The translations under genes and the position numbers were made by a program. From positions 1 to 6,689 of the forward strand of contig CAJWWH010000093.1 in assembly GCA_913048545.1 (NCBI GenBank): 6,689 bases of DNA, in the 5' to 3' direction. This stretch comes from an uncultured Opitutia bacterium (GTDB taxonomy: Bacteria > Verrucomicrobiota > Verrucomicrobiae > Opitutales > MB11C04). Shown piece after piece: positions 1 through 6,332 of this stretch (positions within the stretch are counted from its first letter, which is position 1; every line of letters begins with the position of its first letter). A model generated the notes under the pieces. The model was given only the letters and a program-made list of their open reading frames with translations, was not told the DNA's origin and did no database searches.

Positions 1-90
1 GCCTCACCGGATGATTCTAAAATGCCACAGGGACGACCTGCCAGCTGGGAATATAGCTTGCCGGGAGGATTTGACCGGGGGAGCCGCTAG
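1..90 (+). CDS. C-terminal end of an unidentified protein (5' truncated by window edge)
   Basis: Frame 1 is open from the first base and ends in TAG at 88-90, giving 29 residues that include the stretch RPASWEYSLPGGFDRGSR. The tail is rich in Pro, Gly, Ser and Arg, as expected of a flexible C-terminus, and I do not recognise the family. The stop lies 17 nt before the rsmI start, so the two genes would be neighbours in one operon. Frame 2 is also open across this stretch and into rsmI (to about 170). Choosing frame 1 rests mainly on its neat stop before the next gene and is therefore uncertain. Confidence 0.4.
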   Translation, partial: ASPDDSKMPQGRPASWEYSLPGGFDRGSR

Positions 91-107
91 ATCGGTAATT
101 TCTAAGA

Positions 108-809
108 ATGAACATGGCTCATCCCTGCGGAGAGTTGTGGTTGGTGGCTACTCCGATTGGGAATTTAGCTGATTTTCCTCCACGTGGGTGCAAAGTACTT
201 GAAGAGGTCGATCAAATTGCCTGTGAAGATACCCGGGTAACGAGCAAGCTCCTCAATTTTCTTGGCATCAATAAACCTCTGGTTTCTTACCGGGAGGAAA
301 ATGAAAAAACGAAATCGCTTGAACTGGTTGAATTAATTGAGTCCGGTCACTCAATTGCCTTGGTATCCGATGCGGGTTATCCCGGTATCAGTGATCCGGG
401 TTTTCGATTGGTGAGGGAGTGCCGCCGCAAAAAAATTGAGGTTCGTCCTGTTCCGGGTCCCAACGCGGCTGTGACTGCTTTGGCATGCTCAGGCCTGCCG
501 ACTCATCAATTTCTTTACCTCGGTTTTCTGCCCAAAAAATCAGCCGGTGCACAAAAAGTGCTTGATTCCTGGAAACATTTTGAGGGATCGATTATTATAT
601 ATGAATCCAAGCACCGGATTGAAAAAACTCTGCTTGGTATCATCGATACATTGGGACCTGAGCGCTTTATTTGTCTGTCCAAAGAGTTGACCAAGATACA
701 CGAAACTTTTCATGTGGGCAAAGCTTTGGAAGTCTTGGAAAAAATGAAAACCAGTAGCTCCAAAGGCGAATTCACTCTTGTTTTGGCACCAGAAGGTTAC
801 TCGCTGTAA
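108..809 (+). CDS. rsmI: 16S rRNA (cytidine1402-2'-O)-methyltransferase RsmI
   Basis: SAM-dependent enzyme of the tetrapyrrole-methylase fold. In characterised bacteria it 2'-O-methylates C1402 in the decoding centre of 16S rRNA, in the cytoplasm. Family signatures appear in order: LVATPIGNL (residues 12-20), CEDTR (39-43), SDAGYPGISDPG (87-98), PVPGPNAAVTAL (114-125), FLGFLP-like (about 136-142), SKELTKIHE (191-199) and KGEFTLVLAP (219-228). The usual DAGTP reads DAGYP here. At 233 residues it lacks most of the roughly 50-residue C-terminal helical extension of the E. coli protein (about 286 aa), but the methylase core is complete. The start is ATG 108; ATG 114 is an in-frame alternative, and neither has a strong Shine-Dalgarno. 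The ppx-like gene follows after 14 nt, suggesting cotranscription. Confidence 0.95.
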   Translation: MNMAHPCGELWLVATPIGNLADFPPRGCKVLEEVDQIACEDTRVTSKLLNFLGINKPLVSYREENEKTKSLELVELIESGHSIALVSDAGYPGISDPGFRLVRECRRKKIEVRPVPGPNAAVTALACSGLPTHQFLYLGFLPKKSAGAQKVLDSWKHFEGSIIIYESKHRIEKTLLGIIDTLGPERFICLSKELTKIHETFHVGKALEVLEKMKTSSSKGEFTLVLAPEGYSL

Positions 810-823
810 TCCGGGAAATATTA

Positions 824-1765
824 ATGAAAGTTGCGGTGCTGGACATTGGTTCTAATACAACCAAGATATTAGTCGCAGAAAAAGATCGGGCTGGCATGGT
901 TCACTCTTTGGGGGAAAAGAGTTATCCCTGCCGATTAGCCTCCGGGTTGTCCGAGGATCAGACTTTTCTTTCTGGCAGTGTGGTGAAGTCCACTGCAACA
1001 GTTATCGATTCTCTTCTTTCCTTCATGAAACCTTTCAATCCTGAGAAAATCAGGGTTCTTGCAACCGAAGCATTGCGAAGAACGGGCAATCGAGAATTAT
1101 TAACTGAAGAAGTGCTTCAACGCTTCGGGCTTTGCCTGGAAGTATTAAGTGGTGAAGAGGAAGCAATTTTAATTGGGAAAGGTTTAATGACAGACCCTGC
1201 TTTATCCTCGATTCCGGAATTTTGTGCGGTCGACTTGGGTGGAGGCAGTATGGAAGTAATCGAAGTGGTAAACAATGGTTGTAAAAATGTAATGAGTCTC
1301 CCATTGGGAGCAGTCGTGTTAGCGGAAAATTTCCTGGGTGACCTGAGTGTGAAACCAGCCCAAAATGATATTGGTGAGTTACAAAAATATGTTTCTCAGA
1401 TGCTTAAAGACCGATGTTCCGGGTTTCTTGAACATGCTTCTCTTTTGGTTGGGTCAGGTGGTTCGGTTGTTTTTCTCCGCCAACTGATTTCCTCTCTTAA
1501 TCAAGCTGAGATGAGCACACAAAATATTCTCTCTGCATCTGCTATTAATCAAGTCATGGAGCAAGTATCCGTTCTCAGTCTGAGCGAGCGGATCAGTCAA
1601 TTCCCCCAGATACCATCTGATCGGGCTGATGTTTTTCCTGCTGCCCTGGTGGTCATTCTGGAACTTTTAAAATTTTGTAATCTTTCCAGTCTCACTCATT
1701 CCTTCAATAATTTACGGTATGGGGCGGCAAAGGAAATGCTGGAGGCTCTGTCCCCCTCAAATTAA
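824..1765 (+). CDS. Ppx/GppA family phosphatase (exopolyphosphatase-like)
   Basis: Member of the ASKHA-fold Ppx/GppA family, which hydrolyses polyphosphate or pppGpp. Visible signatures are the phosphate-1 loop DIGSNTTK (residues 7-14), ATEALR (80-85), SGEEEA with the candidate catalytic Glu (109-114), the phosphate-2 loop DLGGGSMEV (137-145), GSGGS (210-214), RADVFPAAL (268-276) and a terminal LRYGAAKEML (297-306) corresponding to the family's LREG box. At 313 residues it is the short two-lobe form, without the C-terminal HD-like domain of the roughly 500-residue E. coli Ppx and GppA. Sequence alone cannot decide between polyphosphate and pppGpp as substrate, so no symbol is given. A weak GGGA (813-816) lies 7 nt before the ATG. 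The gene follows rsmI closely and converges with the GH13 gene. Confidence 0.9.
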   Translation: MKVAVLDIGSNTTKILVAEKDRAGMVHSLGEKSYPCRLASGLSEDQTFLSGSVVKSTATVIDSLLSFMKPFNPEKIRVLATEALRRTGNRELLTEEVLQRFGLCLEVLSGEEEAILIGKGLMTDPALSSIPEFCAVDLGGGSMEVIEVVNNGCKNVMSLPLGAVVLAENFLGDLSVKPAQNDIGELQKYVSQMLKDRCSGFLEHASLLVGSGGSVVFLRQLISSLNQAEMSTQNILSASAINQVMEQVSVLSLSERISQFPQIPSDRADVFPAALVVILELLKFCNLSSLTHSFNNLRYGAAKEMLEALSPSN

Positions 1766-1772
1766 AAACATA

Positions 1773-1819
1773 TTTGGAAGTTCTTTTATGACTGTTACAT
1801 TACATTTCAAACTTCCAAA
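1773..1819. terminator. Inverted repeat between convergent genes, possible terminator of the GH13 gene
   Basis: Perfect 10-bp arms TTTGGAAGTT (1773-1782) and AACTTCCAAA (1810-1819) enclose a 27-nt loop. In minus-strand orientation the hairpin is followed by a T-rich run (TATGTTTTTA), as in an intrinsic terminator; in plus orientation there is no T-run. The distal arm lies within the last codons of the GH13 gene. The loop is long and the stem low in G+C, so function is doubtful. Confidence 0.3.
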
Positions 1820-4130
1820 CTTGTAGGCAAATCGAAGGAACAGATCCCAGGTGTTTTCCCCTATCACCCAAGACCAAGGACGATTTTCTCCCCACGCAGC
1901 AATCGGGTAACGGAATCTCAATTTCAACCTTACCCGGATTTACTAAAATTGCGATAATCTGAAGGTGCGGTTCGTTCTCTCCCGGGAGCAAAATTAGTGA
2001 GAACGAATTATTTTCTCCACGAGATGCAATGTATTGATTCTCGGGCAGGAAATCAGCCAGTCGAAAAAGTGCACCTTCATTGGATGCACGGAATGAAAGT
2101 AATGACTTGGTCCATTCATGGAAATCTTTAGTTTTCTTAAAAAGTTCATAATCAAGTGCGTTTAAATCGCCCCGTTGATAAGTGTTTTGGACACCCTGCT
2201 TGCTGCGAAGGTAATCCTGCCCCGATGCAATCATTGGGATGCCCGGGGACAGAAGGAGCAGACCAATGGCAAGTTTAGATTGACGAACCACATCGAAGGG
2301 AGGTCTTCCGTCCGACCAATCTTCCGGTGAACACAAACGGTCAATAAAAGAAAAATCATCGTGGGATTCCAGGTAATTGATGGATTGCCAGGGATGAATA
2401 TTTTGCTGATCCAACCTTCCCCTGAGTAAATCAATAATTTCTTTTGATTCTGCGTTTCCTCGAGCAAACTCCATAAGTTTCTCGCGGCAATTATCACTCC
2501 ACAGGCTGTATTTTGTTTTACTGATCCCCTCGGGTAAACGGCCCCGGAAACTCCAGGGTTCGGCGATTAAAATAATATCAGGCTTTATACCGAGTAGCGC
2601 CTTTTCAATTTCACGGAGAAGATCCAGTCCAAGAAGTTCTCCCAAATCAAATCGAAAACCATCAATTTCAAAATCAGTCACCAATGAAAGCAAACTATCA
2701 ATCACCAGTTTCCGGACTGCTCCGGATTCCGCATGAATGTCATTTCCACATCCGCTGTGGTTCGATAAATTACCGTCCTGATCGGTTGAGAAATAGAGTT
2801 CCCGATCAAGGAAAGAAAGATGAGCAGGGATACCGACATGGTTATAAACGACATCCACAATTACAGCCAGATTCAGATCGTGGAGACGATCCACGAGTGC
2901 TTTAAATTCTGAAATAGCCGAACCATTCCGAGCATTGCTCGCATAGGCGGAACAAGGTGCGAAAAAATTAACGGTCATATACCCCCAGTGGTACTCTTCC
3001 TTGCTTCGGGCATCAAACTCCTGAACGGGTTGAAATTCAATTGCATTGACCCCGAGTTTTCGAAGATAGCAACTGTCAGAATCGAGCCAATGGGTAAGTC
3101 CGCGAAATTCCATTCTTTCATGTTTCGTTAAGGAAATCGGTGATTTTGCCAACAGGTCCCGTAGATGGGTTTCAAGAATGACGAGATCCTCTCTCGCGGG
3201 CGTTTTAAAGGGGTGCTTTTGAGAGGGAGGCTGAACGGAGACCGCAAGCCCGGGTCCGTTTCTGCCCGCCAGTGCACGGGCATAGGGATCAACTAGTTCT
3301 TTTTCGTAAGTTTTCGAGTCTCCGTTTCGCACAATTTGCTGTACCGAGTATTTATAAAATGATCCTTGACAGTGAAATGGAAGAATTACTTCCCAGCTGC
3401 CGTCCGGATTACTATTCATTGAATATCGATCAAAAACTGGCTCGGATTCGTGGGGTAATTGACTCAGTAGAAGTTCAACTTTGACCGCCCTGGGAGCAAA
3501 CACACGAAAACAGGATTCATTTTGGGTCTCACTAAATCCAAATTTACCTTGGGGTAAAAAGTGAATCCAAGGTTCCAAATCTTTTTTTCCGGGTCCCTCG
3601 ACAAGATCGAATTCGAAAATGTCTCTTCCGCTTCTAGATTGATTAAAAACGAAATTTTTTGTTCCCACATCATTCTTCTCAGCTCTCAAAACCGGTGCGG
3701 TGGGCTCAAGCCATTTCCCCCGGGCGGTAATAAATTTAAACGGAAAAGGCTCGGAGAGAAAATCTGCGTGCCAATCAATCTCAAGGCTAAGTATATTTTT
3801 TTCGCCCCGACTTGTGATCAGTTCCCAATCCTTCTGTCCTGCCGCTTCTTCCCATCGATTGAATTCGCATGCGAGGAAAACTTTTGATTGAAGGGCATCG
3901 AACTGCGGACAAATGGATGTGTCCAAGGTAAATCGAACTTTTCCTCCTGCTCTGAAATACCCGTTCATACGGGCGGATTGTTCTTGGTTAACGAGAGAAA
4001 ATGAGGTGCCCATCAGCCCTGCTTCCTCGACTAGATCTTCGGGCAGGCGGCTGCCATCCCAGTCTTGGTCCAGAAAGACAAAGCCCTTGGTATTTGATTC
4101 TTTGCATACATACCCACCTCGAGAACACAT
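1800..4130 (-). CDS. GH13 alpha-1,6-glucan debranching enzyme (pullulanase/isoamylase type)
   Basis: 776-residue glycoside hydrolase of family 13, likely cleaving alpha-1,6 branches in glycogen or related glucans. No signal peptide is visible, so it is probably cytoplasmic. Domains: a first beta-sandwich at about 64-165 (KVFLACEFNRW, KFITARGKW), a CBM48-like sandwich at about 205-300 (CFRVFAPRAVKVELLL, DGSWEV), the catalytic barrel at about 315-660, and a C-terminal beta domain. Catalytic regions: I DVVYNH (426-431); II GFRFD with nucleophile Asp495; III IAEPW with acid/base Glu524; IV NYLESHDD with Asp591. YHWGYMTVNFFAP (380-392) and SGQDYLRSKQGVQN (636-649) point to the pullulanase/isoamylase branch. 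ATG 4130 gives the longest frame; Met40 (ATG at 4011-4013), preceded by AGGG, is an alternative. It is transcribed alone, divergently from mnmA. The exact specificity is not resolved. Confidence 0.9.
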   Translation of the reverse strand: MCSRGGYVCKESNTKGFVFLDQDWDGSRLPEDLVEEAGLMGTSFSLVNQEQSARMNGYFRAGGKVRFTLDTSICPQFDALQSKVFLACEFNRWEEAAGQKDWELITSRGEKNILSLEIDWHADFLSEPFPFKFITARGKWLEPTAPVLRAEKNDVGTKNFVFNQSRSGRDIFEFDLVEGPGKKDLEPWIHFLPQGKFGFSETQNESCFRVFAPRAVKVELLLSQLPHESEPVFDRYSMNSNPDGSWEVILPFHCQGSFYKYSVQQIVRNGDSKTYEKELVDPYARALAGRNGPGLAVSVQPPSQKHPFKTPAREDLVILETHLRDLLAKSPISLTKHERMEFRGLTHWLDSDSCYLRKLGVNAIEFQPVQEFDARSKEEYHWGYMTVNFFAPCSAYASNARNGSAISEFKALVDRLHDLNLAVIVDVVYNHVGIPAHLSFLDRELYFSTDQDGNLSNHSGCGNDIHAESGAVRKLVIDSLLSLVTDFEIDGFRFDLGELLGLDLLREIEKALLGIKPDIILIAEPWSFRGRLPEGISKTKYSLWSDNCREKLMEFARGNAESKEIIDLLRGRLDQQNIHPWQSINYLESHDDFSFIDRLCSPEDWSDGRPPFDVVRQSKLAIGLLLLSPGIPMIASGQDYLRSKQGVQNTYQRGDLNALDYELFKKTKDFHEWTKSLLSFRASNEGALFRLADFLPENQYIASRGENNSFSLILLPGENEPHLQIIAILVNPGKVEIEIPLPDCCVGRKSSLVLGDRGKHLGSVPSICLQVWKFEM

Positions 4131-4138
4131 GCCCTATC

Positions 4139-4166
4139 TATTTATCCACTCTTTGATTCGAGCCAA
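4139..4166 (-). promoter_or_regulatory. Possible promoter for the GH13 gene
   Basis: On the minus strand a TTGGCT hexamer (plus 4161-4166) lies 16 nt from TAAATA (plus 4139-4144), whose downstream edge is 8 nt from the ATG at 4130. This arrangement would give a very short or absent 5' leader. The -35 match is fair and the -10 match moderate. The region is AT-rich, so chance matches are likely. Confidence 0.25.
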
Positions 4167-4176
4167 TCGAAAAATT

Positions 4177-4205
4177 TTGCCCAATTCAAAAAAATTAACT
4201 AAAAT
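4177..4205 (+). promoter_or_regulatory. Possible mnmA promoter implying a leaderless mRNA
   Basis: TTGCCC (4177-4182) and TAAAAT (4200-4205) are separated by exactly 17 nt, a good sigma-70-like spacing. Transcription would be expected to begin 6-8 nt after 4205, at or next to the A of the mnmA ATG (4212). No Shine-Dalgarno exists in the AT-only stretch just upstream, which fits leaderless translation. Confidence 0.4.
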
Positions 4206-4211
4206 TAAACA

Positions 4212-5351
4212 ATGAATGATTTTCCTGACGGACCCATCCTGGTTGCCCTTTCGGGCGGAGTAGACAGTGCGGTTGCAGCGATTTTGCTTAAAGAACAAGG
4301 TTTGGAGGTCTCGGGAGTTTATGTGCGAACATGGGAGCACGAAGACGATGTTCTGGGTAACTGTCCGGGAGCACAGGATTTACGGGACGCCCGGGCGGTT
4401 GCGGGTCTCTTAGATATTCCATTCCATGTGGTTAACTTTATTGATTTCTACCACAATGAGGTGGTATTGCCAATGGTTCGTGGTTACGGGGAAGGGATCA
4501 CCCCCAATCCCGATGTTTTATGCAACCGTGCGATGAAGTTTGGGGCATTACTTGACTACGCGGAAAACCATGGTTTTTCGGCACTCGCCACGGGTCATTA
4601 CTGTATACGAAGGAAAAATGAGAATTCGCCAGCAGAGCTTTGGGAGGGAGCTGATAAGAATAAAGATCAGTCTTATTTTTTGGCTCGGATCAGTAAAAAA
4701 CAACTTGAAAAAGCTCGTTTCCCCATTGGCGAAATGCCCAAGCCAAGGGTGCGTCAGATTGCGAGAGAATTTAATCTTCCAGTTGCCGAAAAAAAGGACA
4801 GTCAGGGGATTTGTTTTCTGGGTAAAGTTAAAATTAGTGAATTTCTTTCGAACTTCCTGGAGGACAAACCGGGTGAGATTGTAACAACGCATGGAAGCGT
4901 AGTCGGTGAGCATAAAGGATTACATCGTTACACCCTCGGGCAAAGACGGGGCATTGGAGTTCCCTCCAATACCGATCACGAAAATTTTGTTGTGACCGGA
5001 AAGGACGAAGGAAATAACCAGTTAATTGTTGCTTTTGAGAGTGAGAAAGAGAACACCCTGTGGGGAAAGCGCTTTGAAATCGAATCTCTTTCCTTCCTGA
5101 CCGACTCCCCCCCCGTTAGTCCAACCAGGCTTTTGGGCAAAGTCCGTTATCGGGACCCTTCCGTCTCCCTGCTTTTCCGTCCTCTTGGAATGAGTAAGGC
5201 TGAAATTGTTTTTGACCAACCTCAGAGAGCGATTACACCCGGGCAAGTATTGGCACTCTACGAGGAGGAAAGGTTAATTGGGGGTGGAACTTACTGCCTC
5301 AGTAAGCTTGGTCGGGCTGACCAAAGCTTAATCCACGAGATTTCCGCTTGA
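4212..5351 (+). CDS. mnmA: tRNA-specific 2-thiouridylase MnmA
   Basis: Cytoplasmic enzyme that adenylates U34 of tRNA-Lys, -Glu and -Gln and installs sulfur delivered as a persulfide. This gives the s2U part of (c)mnm5s2U and supports accurate decoding. The 379 residues match the family's usual length. Features: PP-loop SGGVDS (14-19), TPNPDVLCN with Asp101 and catalytic Cys104 (E. coli Asp99/Cys102), ATGHY (126-130), DQSYFLARI (152-160), DSQGICFLG with second catalytic Cys201 (E. coli Cys199), HRYTLGQRRGIGV (238-250), and a C-terminal beta-barrel ending near GGGTYC (367-372). All catalytic positions are intact. The start has no Shine-Dalgarno and only A/T-rich sequence before it, as discussed for the promoter. 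The flagellin-like gene follows after 48 nt. Confidence 0.97.
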   Translation: MNDFPDGPILVALSGGVDSAVAAILLKEQGLEVSGVYVRTWEHEDDVLGNCPGAQDLRDARAVAGLLDIPFHVVNFIDFYHNEVVLPMVRGYGEGITPNPDVLCNRAMKFGALLDYAENHGFSALATGHYCIRRKNENSPAELWEGADKNKDQSYFLARISKKQLEKARFPIGEMPKPRVRQIAREFNLPVAEKKDSQGICFLGKVKISEFLSNFLEDKPGEIVTTHGSVVGEHKGLHRYTLGQRRGIGVPSNTDHENFVVTGKDEGNNQLIVAFESEKENTLWGKRFEIESLSFLTDSPPVSPTRLLGKVRYRDPSVSLLFRPLGMSKAEIVFDQPQRAITPGQVLALYEEERLIGGGTYCLSKLGRADQSLIHEISA

Positions 5352-5399
5352 TTCATTGAATGATATCGATCAGAAGTAAAGGGGACCAGTATTTTAACT

Positions 5400-6101
5400 A
5401 TGCGACTTCGTCTTTCTAAAAAAACCAGAAAAAAATTACCGATCAAAGATGATCAAATTCCTTTAAAAACGAAGGAAAATTTGGAAGAACATCTGCAATC
5501 GGCCATTTCTTTTTTGCAGACTCAGCAAAATGTGTTGGAGCGAACTGTGGAGATACTGGAGGAGATTACCTCTCTTGCTCCAACCATGAAAGCCGATGTT
5601 ATCCGATCCATTTCCGTCAACGACGAAAAAGTATCCCGTGCGAAATTTAAAGAGTTACGGCAGGAATTGAACTGGCTTGCCAGTCTGGAATTTAATCAAC
5701 GCAATTTATTTAGTCAAAACGGCACAGACACTGCTTTTAAGCTTTTTAAAGACGCCGGTCCGAGCGCCCCAGTGCTCAAGCAACATGCCGCGCCACACTA
5801 CCTCGAACCGCTTCAGGAAGATGTAGAGGATGTGGACGAGAAAACAATCCATAACTGTCTTCAGGCACTGCAGGAAATGCTTGGCCAGGCGGATGCAGCG
5901 GAGACAGATTTACAGACAAGTTTTAAGGCACTGGCATCAGATCCGGGAGCTCACAAAAAACTCAAATACATTGAGGAACGAGTGAAGACATGGGTATCCG
6001 AAGTCATTGACGGACAGGACGGATTGTCCGTACAGGCAAATCTGATCACCAAACGGGTGGACGGGTTAGTTCAGGGTTTGCAGGGATTGATTCAGGAATG
6101 A
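5400..6101 (+). CDS. Helical protein resembling a trimmed flagellin-family paralogue
   Basis: 233 residues, predominantly helical, with a basic start (RLRLSKKTRKK) and no signal peptide or membrane segment. Residues 27-60 (SAISFLQTQQNVLERTVEIL, then EEITSLA) resemble the flagellin D1 helix commonly written DGISLLQTAEGAL..ILQRMRELA. Residues 86-104, ending in EFNQRNLF (97-104), resemble the E..L..EI.RIA..TEFNG..LL segment. The end, LSVQANLITKRVDGL (209-223), resembles the terminal LAQAN..P..VL.LL helix. The usual N-terminal D0 segment (MALxINTN...LNAQRNL) is missing, replaced by about 22 basic residues. ATG 5400 is the only ATG, GTG or TTG start after the in-frame stop at 5361-5363, so the short N-terminus is not a start-calling error. 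AAGGGG (5379-5384) is 15 nt upstream. Its stop overlaps the next gene by ATGA. The assignment is my motif-level inference; a generic coiled-coil protein is the alternative. Confidence 0.6.
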   Translation: MRLRLSKKTRKKLPIKDDQIPLKTKENLEEHLQSAISFLQTQQNVLERTVEILEEITSLAPTMKADVIRSISVNDEKVSRAKFKELRQELNWLASLEFNQRNLFSQNGTDTAFKLFKDAGPSAPVLKQHAAPHYLEPLQEDVEDVDEKTIHNCLQALQEMLGQADAAETDLQTSFKALASDPGAHKKLKYIEERVKTWVSEVIDGQDGLSVQANLITKRVDGLVQGLQGLIQE

Positions 6102-6316
6102 AAGATGGACAGACTTTTTCTTCACCTGCACCAGGGGGAAAGGGAAAAGAGTTTCTCGGGATTCATTATGTAAAGTGTGGTACTTATGGCCGTATTTATA
6201 AAAATCACCAGGGCACGGCTTATTCTGGGCATTGTCCCCGCTGCATGCATCCCATAAGAGTAAGGATCGGTCCGGGTGGGACAGGGAATCGTTTCTTTAA
6301 GTGCTTTTGTCCTTAA
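6098..6316 (+). CDS. Small Cys-rich zinc-ribbon-like protein, function unknown
   Basis: 72-residue protein starting at an ATGA overlap with the previous gene, which implies translational coupling. A disordered Pro/Gly/Lys head (about 1-18) precedes the conserved-looking core: HYVKCGTYGRIYKN (23-36), GTAYSGHCPRCMHPIRVRIG (39-58), GPGGTGNRFF (58-67). Cys46 and Cys49 form one CxxC knuckle. The other side offers only His23 and Cys27, and two further cysteines (69 and 71) lie at the C-terminus. I recall similar short proteins with GTAY.G.CPRC...V.IG.GGT..RFF in Planctomycetota and Verrucomicrobiota, usually with a complete first CxxC; I cannot confirm this here. Likely metal-binding; the partner or substrate is unknown. 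Confidence 0.75.
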   Translation: MKDGQTFSSPAPGGKGKEFLGIHYVKCGTYGRIYKNHQGTAYSGHCPRCMHPIRVRIGPGGTGNRFFKCFCP

Positions 6317-6332
6317 TCTCATATGTGATTAA
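6313..6332. repeat. Near-perfect 20-bp palindrome at a gene junction
   Basis: TTAATCTCATATGTGATTAA reads the same on both strands except for one symmetric mismatch pair (T at 6319 against T at 6326), so 18 of 20 positions are symmetric. It covers the stop codon of the Cys-rich gene and the GTG start of the next frame. It could be an operator or another dimer-binding site. No T-run follows, so it is not a convincing terminator. Confidence 0.35.

Noticed and set aside
1..107. Possible end of a structured RNA such as RNase P RNA upstream of rsmI
   Set aside because: The rnpB-rsmI neighbourhood is known in E. coli, but the conserved 3' RNase P motif (ACAGAACCCGGCTTA) is absent and the stretch reads as an open frame ending at 88-90.
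1050..1304. Minus-strand open frame within the ppx-like gene
   Set aside because: It is antisense to a confidently identified Ppx/GppA gene and its product has no recognisable domain.
2684..4215. Several plus-strand open frames opposite the GH13 gene
   Set aside because: They are antisense to conserved catalytic and sandwich domains of GH13 and have low-complexity, unrecognisable products.
4540..5246. Overlapping open frames on both strands inside mnmA
   Set aside because: They overlap the invariant PP-loop enzyme's coding sequence and show no motifs; mnmA explains the region fully.
5352..5399. Possible separate promoter or terminator between mnmA and the flagellin-like gene
   Set aside because: A TATTTT hexamer occurs at 5390-5395 but has no suitably spaced -35 partner and lies too close to the ATG; no stable hairpin with a T-run is visible.
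6122..6322. Minus-strand 66-codon frame opposite the Cys-rich gene
   Set aside because: The plus strand has a coupled start and family-like CPRC and GPGGT motifs, while the antisense product is unrecognisable.
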